DNA of 64,000 nucleotides from Phosphoribacter sp037045045 (GTDB lineage: Bacteria; Actinomycetota; Actinomycetes; Actinomycetales; Dermatophilaceae): positions 186,001 to 250,000 of the forward strand of contig JBAOHL010000007.1 of the NCBI GenBank assembly GCA_037045045.1. Direction: 5' to 3'. Shown here in pieces: positions 18,601-25,326 of this stretch. The notes beneath the pieces are model-generated. The model was given only the letters and a program-made list of their open reading frames with translations, was not told the origin of the DNA and did no database searches. A program made the translations under genes and the position numbers. Numbering within the stretch: position 1 is the first letter of the stretch; each line of letters starts with the position of its first letter.

Positions 18601-18958
18601 GTGCGAGTCGCTGCGGACCCGGATCGGCGAGGTGTGGCCGAGACGGGTCACGGTCGCTCACCAACGGTCGACGCTCGCCGTGGGCGCTCCGCTGGGCTGG
18701 GTGCTGTCGGCGGCGAGCATGACCGCCATGGATGCGGCGGTGGACGACCAGGCCACCGACACGTGCGTGCCCCCGGTGGCCAATCCCGAGGATCACCCGG
18801 TGGCCCCGGACGGATCGGCGACCCCCGGACTGCTCGACTCGACGGGCGCGAGGTCGCGGGTGGCGACCGACGCGGTATGCCAGCGCGGCTACGGGGCGCT
18901 CGGCGACGCACTGCGGGTCGTCGAGGGCAGATCCCAGGTCCCCTCCAAGGCCGGCTGA
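15644..18958 (+). CDS. polytopic membrane protein with C-terminal patatin-like phospholipase domain
   Basis: 1104 residues from the ATG at 15644 (MDVTGSAAAP), which has GGAG seven bases upstream. The first ~590 residues hold about a dozen hydrophobic helices (for example GWTIAVGLYLALNEL, LFTLVKWVLVLALAAGWL, HTPVVTLLFAALVAAGFVG). The rest is a patatin-type hydrolase: oxyanion loop EGGGIRAAYW near residue 618, nucleophile elbow GGASGG (GxSxG serine) near 658 and the dyad aspartate in VDGGYTENSG near 872. Patatin-like enzymes release fatty acids from membrane lipids through a Ser-Asp dyad. A multi-spanning anchor this size is unusual for the family. Ends 71 bp before tRNA-Thr; function could be lipid remodelling or stress-triggered lipolysis (inference). 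Confidence 0.82.
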   Translation: MDVTGSAAAPAAVDWSSPDPRTAPIPRVAVFGWTIAVGLYLALNELDYLSGLVDYSGSRHPFTGLMGPGAVFSPEGTAGGWRALAERGGDVDTLLGWYLLLDVGFIAAYGVLLLRAFRGARAVALTWCAALLVAADFAEDLAARSHAGATYLFTLVKWVLVLALAAGWLRRFTSAAGAPWRATARRRLAALWYQRFSLVAILPVAILSLLPGSDLLDQFPDVQRRWADSGRSDSLHGLWAVLAMGLVCAALFALGRLRSDRLWRLLSGTAPVWHPMKPTSGEPSDGLPRPRLILWWLGPLVLCVCAFVADRAGAPVLWSHTMVFAGVGLVVAVASRILRAVGWTAGPAYGASPTPGDAADRRYAVAVWQAGDLVATVAIVVGGLGLVRSMTAPVALSILVPERMPPDAAYSSWLLGGVAIALLAWPLLWVTRRLVYSRRIGGLGQTLSPGLPEGAPKPSRRARVIFLLSSTFGLAFLGAWPYPTARLGVIAVCALALLGIVVLVATAVVVDEDGPPPELFQVLRLRHTPVVTLLFAALVAAGFVGQVRDIHAVQGLGPAATPAPRMPLVAATGDATPPQDAVQAWLAAAPERCAVGLPGGPLGSGPTIRVRPMLLVAAEGGGIRAAYWTVRSLAAVDGAGPADQAASSGCGRYAGFVSGGASGGAVGLTVTAAAQAAGGSPMREITAMAGPEALTVGGNGLFVRDTVYAATGIPLPVWGSLAGGPEDPAVRWLDRAALMERSWAAQTSLGGTFLAGASGPWQPSPTGRLVLTSTDVQTGCRALVSQVDLGVGDPVTACDAANAVLPYSFDLFAAYGAAAVPAAPGSAGPPTGLGCLLAPSSATAAMLASRFPFVTPSGVVGECGSATERQLVDGGYTENSGLGTLVDLGPHLLDRVRRHNDAALAGTATSPADATVIVPVVVYLDNGVGSDLKLSAGLTKVEALVPSTANKRAGKAQADAPALLTRLQNLVAASALCTTTAGAPATCESLRTRIGEVWPRRVTVAHQRSTLAVGAPLGWVLSAASMTAMDAAVDDQATDTCVPPVANPEDHPVAPDGSATPGLLDSTGARSRVATDAVCQRGYGALGDALRVVEGRSQVPSKAG

Positions 18959-18963
18959 TTTCT

Positions 18964-19001
18964 GGTGCGTCGAAGCCACCGTGTACCCTGTCCGACGCAC
19001 C
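18964..19001 (+). promoter_or_regulatory. inverted repeat around a promoter-like TGTACCCT upstream of tRNA-Thr
   Basis: GGTGCGTCG (18964-18972) and CGACGCACC (18993-19001) are perfect 9-bp arms; the 20-bp loop contains an extended -10-like TGTACCCT (18982-18989). It could be the terminator of the patatin gene, an operator over the tRNA promoter, or both. Confidence 0.45.
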
Positions 19002-19029
19002 ACGGGGCCGGCGACCAGGCCGCCCCGCG

Positions 19030-19102
19030 GCCCCAATAGCTCAGTCGGCAGAGCGTTTCCATGGTAAGGAAAAGGTCTAGGGTTCGATTCCCTATTGGGG
19101 CT
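19030..19102 (+). tRNA. tRNA-Thr (GGT)
   Basis: 73 nt cloverleaf: acceptor GCCCCAA pairs with TTGGGGC, D-stem GCTC/GAGC, anticodon arm TTTCC-ATGGTAA-GGAAA with anticodon GGT, T-stem TAGGG/CCCTA with a normal TTCGATT loop, discriminator T. CCA is not encoded. Reads ACC/ACT codons. Confidence 0.96.
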
Positions 19103-19134
19103 CTCGTCGTGGCCGGCCAGGCCGCGGCGCACCT

Positions 19135-19211
19135 GGCGGGATAGCTCAGCTGGTCAGAGCGCACGACTCATAATCGTGAGGTCGCGGGATCGAGCCCCGC
19201 TCCCGCTACCA
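19135..19211 (+). tRNA. tRNA-Met (CAT), elongator type, with encoded CCA
   Basis: Acceptor GGCGGGA against TCCCGCT (G1-T72 wobble), D-stem GCTC/GAGC, anticodon arm CACGA-CTCATAA-TCGTG with CAT, T-stem GCGGG/CCCGC, discriminator A, then CCA at 19209-19211. It lacks the C1-A72 mismatch of initiators, so elongator Met is likely; a CAT anticodon modified to lysidine (Ile) cannot be excluded by anticodon alone. The T-loop reads ATCGAGC, with A instead of T at position 54. Confidence 0.93.
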
Positions 19212-19302
19212 GGGGATTTCCCGGAATGCCGGGTGGCCCCGTATCGTTGTCCGTCGCGTTCGCGCGCGTCGCGACCGTATGCCGACCCGAGAGCAGGAAG
19301 CC

Positions 19303-19473
19303 ATGGCCAGCAAGTCCACCGACGTCCGTCCGAAGATCACCATGGCGTGCACCGAGTGCAAGGACCGCAACTACATCACCAAGAAGAACCGGCGCAATGA
19401 CCCCGACCGGTTGGCGATGAACAAGTTCTGCCCCAAGTGCGGCAAGCACACCGAACACCGCGAAACCCGCTGA
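19303..19473 (+). CDS. rpmG: 50S ribosomal protein L33
   Basis: 56 residues, ATG preceded by AGGAAG. Basic small ribosomal protein of the large subunit near the E site. It carries a four-cysteine zinc ribbon (CTEC at residues 16-19 and CPKC at 43-46), so it is the zinc-binding (C+) paralogue; actinobacteria often have a zinc-free copy elsewhere under Zur control. The order tRNA-Thr, tRNA-Met, rpmG, hadA, hadB, murB is the usual actinobacterial arrangement. Confidence 0.97.
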   Translation: MASKSTDVRPKITMACTECKDRNYITKKNRRNDPDRLAMNKFCPKCGKHTEHRETR

Positions 19474-19490
19474 CCGATCCGTCGGTCGCC

Positions 19491-19518
19491 CGGCCGCGTC
19501 CTCGAGGGGACGCGGCCG
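19491..19518 (+). terminator. GC hairpin terminator after rpmG
   Basis: CGGCCGCGTCC (19491-19501) pairs perfectly with GGACGCGGCCG (19508-19518) over a 6-nt loop, 17 bp after the rpmG stop. No U-tract follows, as usual for high-GC actinobacteria. Confidence 0.7.
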
Positions 19519-19619
19519 TCGTGCGTCCGGGAGCGGGATGACGACGATCACGTCGGTTTCCCCCGCCACGAGCCGCAAGGTCCGCGGCCTGTTGCCGGGG
19601 CCCGGGTAACCTTCGGCTC

Positions 19620-19868
19620 GTGTTCGGTATGCCGCTGGAGAAGCTCGTTTCGGGGTTGGGGCGCCCCGACCGGACGCCGCGCACGGTCTTCGTCACTGTT
19701 CACGACCCCGACGACCCGGTCGGCGACGTGCAGCCGCCGACGGAGGACGGCCTCAACGTCCGCGCCCTGCTGGCCGGCGGCATCGGTCGAGTGGCAGGCG
19801 TGGCCGGCCGCAGGGCCCGGGTGCTCCGGCGCCGGCTTCGGGTTCGGCGACTCGCCCGATCGGCCTGA
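19620..19868 (+). CDS. possible small Arg-rich protein, doubtful
   Basis: 82 codons from a GTG at 19620. Third-position GC is high, as in real genes here, and the middle reads TVFVTVHDPDDPVGDVQPP before a strongly basic Arg-rich end. No ribosome site is clear, no family is recognised, and the usual neighbours rpmG and hadA are normally adjacent in relatives. It contains a GGTATGCC word at its fourth codon. Could be a genuine small gene, a remnant, or chance. Confidence 0.3.
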   Translation: MFGMPLEKLVSGLGRPDRTPRTVFVTVHDPDDPVGDVQPPTEDGLNVRALLAGGIGRVAGVAGRRARVLRRRLRVRRLARSA

Positions 19869-19934
19869 CCTGCCCGGCCGGGTGCGCGTCGCCCGGTCCG
19901 ACACGGTCGAAGAGGGTCCCGATAGGCTGCGTGC

Positions 19935-20378
19935 ATGGCAGTCAACCCTGATCTCGTCGAGCGGGATTTCGAGCCGACGAAGCCCTACACCGTCAGTGCC
20001 GCGAAGATCGCCGAGTTCGCCGAGGCGGTCGGGTCCACCGACGCGGCACACTTCGACGCCGAGGTCGCCCGGGCACGCGGCTATCGGGACGTCATCGCCC
20101 CGCCGACGTTCGCCGTCGTCATCTCCCAGCGAGCCGAGCTGGCGCTCATGGTCGACCCGACCTCGGGCATCGACTTCGGTCGCGTCGTGCACGGGGAGCA
20201 GAGCTTCACCCACCACCGGCCGATGACCGCCGGCGACGCGGTGGTCGGCAAGTTCTACGTCGACGCGGTCCGCCAGGCCGGCAACAACACCATGGTGCTC
20301 ACTCGGTGCGAGCTCACTGCCGGCGACGAGCCCGTGTGCACCACCCGGTCCACCGTCGTCGTCCGAGGAGGCAATTGA
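19935..20378 (+). CDS. hadA: HadA-type MaoC-like dehydratase subunit
   Basis: 147 residues, ATG at 19935. Single hot-dog fold of the FAS1-like/MaoC N-terminal type (UPF0336): PYTVSAAKIAEFAEAVGST, then VIAPPTFAVVISQRAE and HGEQSFTHHRPMTAGD. In mycobacteria HadA pairs with the catalytic HadB to form a (3R)-hydroxyacyl-ACP dehydratase; HadA contributes the substrate channel and lacks the catalytic Asp-His. The stop overlaps the hadB start by one base (TGATG), fitting a heterodimer. Outside mycolate producers the pair acts on ordinary or unknown acyl chains. Confidence 0.88.
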   Translation: MAVNPDLVERDFEPTKPYTVSAAKIAEFAEAVGSTDAAHFDAEVARARGYRDVIAPPTFAVVISQRAELALMVDPTSGIDFGRVVHGEQSFTHHRPMTAGDAVVGKFYVDAVRQAGNNTMVLTRCELTAGDEPVCTTRSTVVVRGGN

Positions 20379-20806
20379 TGTCGCCCGTCCCCACCCTCGA
20401 CCAGGTCGCCGTCGGCGACCAACTGCCCGGGCGGACGATCCACATCGGGCGGGCCACCCTCGTGCAGTACGCCGGAGCCTCCCTGGACCGCAACCGGATC
20501 CACTGGGACGAGATCTTCGCGAAGAAGGTTGGCCTGCCTAACGTCATCGCCCACGGCATGTACAGCATGGGCGCGGTCGTCTCGGTCGTCACCGACTGGT
20601 GCGGCGACGTGGGTCGGATCGTCTCCTATTCGTCGCGGTTCACGAGCATGGTGCCGGTGGACTACGAGTCGGGGGCCGACCTTGTCGTCGGAGCCACGGT
20701 GAGCGCCGTCGACCCGCAGGCGAAACGGGCCACGGTCGAGATCACCGTGATGTGCAACGACACTCCGGTCCTCGGCAAGGCCACCGCGGTCGTCCAGCTC
20801 GACTGA
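20378..20806 (+). CDS. hadB: HadB-type MaoC dehydratase subunit
   Basis: 142 residues from the ATG at 20378, sharing its first base with the hadA stop. The catalytic hydratase-2 motif is present: YAGASLDRNRIHWDEIFAKK with the Asp and His five residues apart, then GLPNVIAHGMYSMG. Forms the active subunit of the HadAB (3R)-hydroxyacyl dehydratase. An adjacent murB starts 8 bases after the stop, so hadA-hadB-murB are one transcript. Confidence 0.9.
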   Translation: MSPVPTLDQVAVGDQLPGRTIHIGRATLVQYAGASLDRNRIHWDEIFAKKVGLPNVIAHGMYSMGAVVSVVTDWCGDVGRIVSYSSRFTSMVPVDYESGADLVVGATVSAVDPQAKRATVEITVMCNDTPVLGKATAVVQLD

Positions 20807-20813
20807 GCGCCCG

Positions 20814-21917
20814 GTGAGCCCGGCGCGAGAGGGCCTCGCCGAGCCGATCGCCCCGCTGACGACGATGCGGGTCGGCGGTCTGGCCGACCGTCTCGTCACG
20901 GCGGAGACGACCGACGAGCTCGTTGACGCGATCCGCGAGGTCGACGACGCCCAGGAGCCGTTGCTCGTCCTGACCGGGGGGTCGAACGTCCTCGTCGCCG
21001 ACGCCGGTTTCCGCGGCACCGTCGTGCGCGTCGCCACTCGGGGGATCCGGGTCGAGTCGGCCGACGCCTGCTCCGGGGCGACGGTGCGGATCGCTGCCGG
21101 GGAGCCCTGGGATCGATTCGTCGAACGGGCCGTCGACGAGGGTTGGTCAGGGGTCGAAGCCTTGTCCGGTATCCCTGGCGGCGTGGGTTCCACACCGATC
21201 CAGAACGTCGGAGCCTACGGTCAGGACATCGCCGACACGTTGGCGCAGGTGCGGGTCTGGGACCGGCATACCGGATCGGTCCGCACGCTCGCCGCCGCCG
21301 ACATGGCACTGACTTACCGGGACTCGGTGTTCAAGCGCAACCCGACGCGTTATGTCGTCCTCGAGGTCGTTTTGCAGCTGCCGCTGGCCTCGCTCAGTGC
21401 CCCGGTGGCATACGCCGATCTCGCCCAGGCGCTCGGCGTCGCCCAGGGCGAGCGGGTCCCGCTGGCCCGGGCCCGCGAGGCTGTGCTCGAGCAGCGGCGT
21501 CGTCGCGGGATGGTCCTCGACGACGCGGATCACGACACCTGGAGTTGCGGGTCCTTCTTCACCAACCCGCTCCTCGCCGAGCCCGACTTCGCCACCCTCG
21601 CCGCCCGGGTCGCCCGGGTGGCCGGGCCCGAGGCGCCGCCCCCCGCGTGGCCGCAGCCGGACGGAGTGAAGACGAGTGCCGCGTGGCTTATCGAGCGGGC
21701 CGGCTTCGGCAAGGGTTTCGGGCTGCCGGGGCCGGCCGCGCTGTCGACGAAGCACACGCTCGCGGTGACCAACCGGGGGGCTGCGACGGCCGGCGACGTC
21801 CTCGCGCTGGCCCGCACCGTGCGCGACGGGGTGGAGGCGGCGTTCGGCGTCCGGCTGCACCCCGAACCGGTGCTCGTGGGCCTCAGCCTGGGGGAGCACT
21901 CGTCGGCGAAAGGGTGA
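20814..21917 (+). CDS. murB: UDP-N-acetylenolpyruvoylglucosamine reductase
   Basis: 367 residues from a GTG at 20814. FAD-dependent reduction of enolpyruvyl-UDP-GlcNAc to UDP-MurNAc in peptidoglycan synthesis. FAD-binding segment LLVLTGGSNVLVADAGFRG, the IPGGVGSTPIQNVGAYGQ signature, the catalytic Ser in WSCGSFFTNP and SAAWLIERAGFGKG are all in place; length fits type I MurB. The 3' end overlaps by 35 bp the end of the convergent lipoprotein gene. Confidence 0.96.
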   Translation: MSPAREGLAEPIAPLTTMRVGGLADRLVTAETTDELVDAIREVDDAQEPLLVLTGGSNVLVADAGFRGTVVRVATRGIRVESADACSGATVRIAAGEPWDRFVERAVDEGWSGVEALSGIPGGVGSTPIQNVGAYGQDIADTLAQVRVWDRHTGSVRTLAAADMALTYRDSVFKRNPTRYVVLEVVLQLPLASLSAPVAYADLAQALGVAQGERVPLARAREAVLEQRRRRGMVLDDADHDTWSCGSFFTNPLLAEPDFATLAARVARVAGPEAPPPAWPQPDGVKTSAAWLIERAGFGKGFGLPGPAALSTKHTLAVTNRGAATAGDVLALARTVRDGVEAAFGVRLHPEPVLVGLSLGEHSSAKG

Positions 21918-22626
21918 TCGTCGGGCCGAGGAGTTGGACGCTGAACACCTTCTTCGGGAAGGTCTGGTTGGTGTCGGTGACCCGCGAGGCGGGGCGGGTG
22001 TAGTCCAGTCGCATCGACGACGAGTCCTTGGGATCGACCTTGAACACCAGCCATCCGGTGCCGTTTTGGCCGTTGGGCATCTCGGGAGGCAGCAGCGGCC
22101 AGCCCGCCGCCTGCAGCGTCGCGTTCTCCAACGGGTCGGGGCGGTTGGGGAACTGGCTGCCGGTGGCGATGGCGAAGTCGATCTGGCGGATCGCGGCCGT
22201 GTACGTGATCCCCGGCGTCCACGTCATCTCGACGCCGACGAGCTCGTATGCCGCGGACGACCCGGCATACCCGTCTGGCCAGGGCAGGCCCCGGACGATC
22301 CGGTTGACCGTGATCTCGTGACCGAGGTCGGGGTCCTTGATGACCTGGTTGACGGGGATGAACGCGGTCGGCAGGGTCACCGTCGACGAGGGGGTGAGGG
22401 AGCCGGTGCCCGTCGCCGTGCCGGTCGTCGCCGTGGCGGTCGCGGAGGTGTCCGTGGCCGAGGCCGAACCGCTCGCGGTGGCCGAATCGCTGGCTGTCGC
22501 CGTGACCGTCGTCGTCGGTGACGCGCTCGAGGACGAGGGCGCCGGGGCGGGCGCAGTCGTACACGCGGCGAGGAAGGCCAGGGCCGACCACGCGGGCCAG
22601 CGACGGGCGAAGGAACCGCTCGGCAT
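21883..22626 (-). CDS. predicted lipoprotein with Ser/Thr/Ala linker
   Basis: 247 residues from the ATG at 22626. Signal peptide with lipobox LAAC near residue 22, then a 50-residue Ser/Thr/Ala linker probably spanning the wall, then a beta-rich domain: DPDLGHEITVNRIVRGLPWP, YELVGVEMTWTPG and GWLVFKVDPKDSSSMRLDY. The layout (early stabilising hydrophobic strand, later xF.V....) resembles DUF4352-like immunoglobulin-type domains, but I am not certain. Function unknown. Its stop lies inside the end of murB on the opposite strand. Confidence 0.8.
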   Translation of the reverse strand: MPSGSFARRWPAWSALAFLAACTTAPAPAPSSSSASPTTTVTATASDSATASGSASATDTSATATATTGTATGTGSLTPSSTVTLPTAFIPVNQVIKDPDLGHEITVNRIVRGLPWPDGYAGSSAAYELVGVEMTWTPGITYTAAIRQIDFAIATGSQFPNRPDPLENATLQAAGWPLLPPEMPNGQNGTGWLVFKVDPKDSSSMRLDYTRPASRVTDTNQTFPKKVFSVQLLGPTITLSPTSAPPG

Positions 22627-22635
22627 GGTCCAACC

Positions 22636-23655
22636 CTACGTGGTGAGCCAGGCGTCGATGTCCCGCAGGGCCTGTGCGCGCACCCGTTGCGGGGCTCGGC
22701 TGCCGCGGATCGACGCGCGGGCGAGCTCGGCGAGTTCGTCGTCCCGCAGACCGGCGCAGTCTCGGGCCAGCTCGTACTGCGCGACGAGTCGGCTGCCGAA
22801 CAGCAGGGGGTCGTCGGCCCCGAGCGCGACGGGGATGCCGTGGCCGAGCAAGGTCCGCAACGGGACGTCTTCGGCCTGCTGGTAGACCCCGAGGGCGAGG
22901 TTGCTGCCGGGGCAGACCTCGAGGGTCACGCCGGAATCAGCCACCTCGGCGAGGACTCGTGGATCCTCGACGGCCCGGACGCCGTGCCCGATCCGGTCGG
23001 GGCGCAGGACCGACAACGTCTGTTGGACGGCAGCCGGCCCGAGCAGCTCCCCGCCATGGGGCACGAGGGCCAGCCCGGAGCGCGCCGCGATCCGGAACGC
23101 CGCAGCGAAGGCCTCGGTGCTCCCTCGTCGCTCGTCGTTGGACAGCCCGAAACCGACGACGGTGCCCGGACCATCGCCGGCATACCGTGCCGCGAGCCGG
23201 GCCAGGGTCCTGGCGTCCAGCGGGTGGCGGATGCGCGAGGCCGCGACGACGACGCCGACGCCGGTGCCCGTCGCTGCCGACGCGAGCCGGGCCTCGTCGA
23301 GGACGATTTCCAAGGCCGGGGTGAGGCCGCCGACATGCGGGGCGTACGAGCTCGGCTCGACCTGGATCTCGAGCCAACGGGATCCCTCGGCGGCGTCGTC
23401 GGCTGCGGCCTCGCGAACGATCCGGCGCAGGTCGGCCTCGCCGCGCACACACGTGCGGGCGGCGTCGTACAGCCGTTGGAAGCGAAACCACCCCCGTTCG
23501 TCGGTCGCGTGCAGGCGCGGCGGCCAACTGCGGGTCAGTGCGTCGGGGAGCCGGACGCCGTGCTCGGCGGCGAGGTCGGTGAGGGTGGCCAGGCGCATGG
23601 AGCCGGTGAAGTGCAGGTGCAGATGCGCCTTGGGTAGCAAGTCGAGCGGACGCAC
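22636..23655 (-). CDS. add: adenosine deaminase family protein
   Basis: 339 residues from the GTG at 23655, with GAGGGG upstream. Amidohydrolase fold with the zinc site KAHLHLHFTGS at residues 8-18, substrate/catalytic segments VPHGGE and RIGHGVRAVEDP, CPGSNLALGVY (family CPxSN) and GADDPLLFGS with the catalytic Asp pair. Converts adenosine (or a related aminopurine or 6-substituted purine) to inosine. Relatives include enzymes with other amine substrates, so exact specificity is open. It starts 9 bp before the lipoprotein gene and is probably cotranscribed with it. Confidence 0.9.
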   Translation of the reverse strand: MRPLDLLPKAHLHLHFTGSMRLATLTDLAAEHGVRLPDALTRSWPPRLHATDERGWFRFQRLYDAARTCVRGEADLRRIVREAAADDAAEGSRWLEIQVEPSSYAPHVGGLTPALEIVLDEARLASAATGTGVGVVVAASRIRHPLDARTLARLAARYAGDGPGTVVGFGLSNDERRGSTEAFAAAFRIAARSGLALVPHGGELLGPAAVQQTLSVLRPDRIGHGVRAVEDPRVLAEVADSGVTLEVCPGSNLALGVYQQAEDVPLRTLLGHGIPVALGADDPLLFGSRLVAQYELARDCAGLRDDELAELARASIRGSRAPQRVRAQALRDIDAWLTT

Positions 23656-23705
23656 CGAGCACCCCTCGTCGGGCCGCGCCGCGGCGCCGGCGGCGCGCGC
23701 AGTAG

Positions 23706-24209
23706 TCAGTCCTCCGCGTCCTCGTCGTCGTCGAGGATGTGCATCGCGGCCTCCTCGGCCGACGCCGCACCCCCGTCGATGCCGACGTCGCCGGCAAACA
23801 CGTCGCTCTCCTCGTCGTCGCGCAACCGCCCGCTGCGCTGGCGTCCTGCCTGGCCGACGAAATCCTCGTCGGCGAAGATGGCGTCGGGGTCCTCGCCGCC
23901 GAGGCGTTCGCGGCGGGCCTGCCGCTCGCCGCTCTCGTCGTCGGGGGCGCCGTAGGCCGAGTACGGGTCGGGCTCCTCCTGGTGGATGCGCTGCTCGATG
24001 GTCTCGTGGTGGGCCTGCTCGAAGGGCGTCGTGCCGTAGCAGCCCGAATAGCGCAGCTTGTCCGGAGGGGAGTAGCCCTCGTCGAGGATGTCGGCGATGC
24101 CTCGGTCGACAAGGGTGTCCTCGGGCTGCAGTTGGTCCTCGTCGTCGACGGACCACACCTCGAGGTCGTCGCCGATCGTCTCGCGGTCGAAGTCCTGGTG
24201 GGTGGTCAT
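23706..24209 (-). CDS. DUF5709 family acidic protein
   Basis: 167 residues from the ATG at 24209 (MTTHQDFDRETIGDD). Very acidic, with the conserved block DTLVDRGIADILDEGYSPPD followed by GCYGTTPFEQAHHETIEQRI and DPYSAYGAPDDESGERQA, which is the DUF5709 pattern of actinobacteria. No membrane segment or known catalytic motif. Function unknown. 50 bp upstream of the adenosine deaminase start on the same strand. Confidence 0.82.
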   Translation of the reverse strand: MTTHQDFDRETIGDDLEVWSVDDEDQLQPEDTLVDRGIADILDEGYSPPDKLRYSGCYGTTPFEQAHHETIEQRIHQEEPDPYSAYGAPDDESGERQARRERLGGEDPDAIFADEDFVGQAGRQRSGRLRDDEESDVFAGDVGIDGGAASAEEAAMHILDDDEDAED

Positions 24210-24350
24210 GGAGAAACTGTAGATCGCCGTCTCGCGCGGGTGAACTGTCGATTCGGGAGGTCTGCGTCTCACCGCCGGGTCTTCCGGGCGGGCAGCACCG
24301 CACTCAGGGACCGCATGCTGGCCCGTTCCGCCGTCGGGGCCGGTGTGCGG

Positions 24351-24569
24351 CTACTCGACGGGGTGCTTGGGCGAGTCGGCAGTGTTGTGCGGGTTGGTCC
24401 GCTCCACGGCCAGCCACACCCCCCAGGCGGAGAGGATGACCAGAGCGGTGAGGGCGGTCTTCATCCGGTTCTCCGGCGCCCAGATCGCGACGATCGCCAG
24501 GACCACGGCCGCGACGAAGAGCAGCCCCCGGACAGTGGGGAGCACGTATCGGAAGACGTAGGACTTCAT
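24351..24569 (-). CDS. small two-helix membrane protein
   Basis: 72 residues from the ATG at 24569 (MKSYVFRYVLPTVRG), preceded by GGAGATC. Two hydrophobic helices, LLFVAAVVLAIVAIWA and TALTALVILSAWGVWLAV, then a short polar tail. No family recognised. The 237 bp between it and tRNA-Trp contain a -10-like TATGCT at 24719-24724 but no convincing -35. Confidence 0.65.
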   Translation of the reverse strand: MKSYVFRYVLPTVRGLLFVAAVVLAIVAIWAPENRMKTALTALVILSAWGVWLAVERTNPHNTADSPKHPVE

Positions 24570-24806
24570 CCGATCTCCTGCCCGCCGCCGCCGTCCCGTC
24601 GTGTCCATAGTGGCAGGTGGGTCGACCCTGCGCAGCCGACTCGCGGGGGGCCGATCACCGGGTCGGCGGCCCTGGAGCGGGTTAACTCGCGGGTTCGCGT
24701 GGGCGCGAGTGACTCACGTATGCTGTCCCTTCGGTGGCTTCGGCGATCATGCTTCGGCATGCCCCCGAAAGGCCGCATCGCCCGAGCCGACCCAACGGCT
24801 CGGCGA

Positions 24807-24879
24807 AGGGCAATAGCTCAATTGGTAGAGCACCGGTCTCCAAAACCGGCGGTTGGGGGTTCGAGTCCCTCTTGCCCTG
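24807..24879 (+). tRNA. tRNA-Trp (CCA)
   Basis: 73 nt: acceptor AGGGCAA/TTGCCCT, D-stem GCTC/GAGC, anticodon arm CCGGT-CTCCAAA-ACCGG with anticodon CCA, T-arm with TTCGAGT loop, discriminator G, no encoded CCA. tRNA-Trp directly before secE is the standard actinobacterial order. Confidence 0.97.
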
Positions 24880-24963
24880 CGTTGGTCTGTCGGCCCAGCC
24901 GGCAAGAGCGACGACAACGGTGAAAGCGCATCGGCGCCAGACGTCGATCGAGGAAGAGGCGAA

Positions 24964-25224
24964 GTGTCCGAGACGAGCGCGCCGAGGCGCACCTCGCGGC
25001 CACGCGAGGAGGGCGGCAACGTGCTCGGTCGGGCGGTGCGCCGGCTGTCGCTTTTCGTGCGGCAGATCCTCGACGAACTGAGCAAGGTGGTCCGTCCGAC
25101 CGGCTCCGAGCTGGTCAACTACACCGTCGTCGTCATCTTGTTCGTCCTGGCCATCATGGCGATCGTGGCCGGTTTGGATTTCCTCCTGCACCGGCTCGTG
25201 CTGTTCGTCTTCGCCGGTAGCTAA
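24964..25224 (+). CDS. secE: preprotein translocase subunit SecE
   Basis: 86 residues from the GTG at 24964 (AGGAAGAGG upstream). Short single-span SecE: amphipathic helix FVRQILDELSKVVRPTGSEL followed by the membrane helix VVVILFVLAIMAIVAGL. Clamps the two halves of SecY in the plasma membrane. Followed by nusG after about 100 bp, as expected. Confidence 0.95.
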   Translation: MSETSAPRRTSRPREEGGNVLGRAVRRLSLFVRQILDELSKVVRPTGSELVNYTVVVILFVLAIMAIVAGLDFLLHRLVLFVFAGS

Positions 25225-25326
25225 ACGGCGAGGTTCGTCTCGGGCGTGCGTCGCCGACGCGGTACTGCAGGTGTGGATTGGTAGGGCGCGCGCGCCCCTG
25301 GTGTCTGAAGGAAGAGGGTCCCCAGC

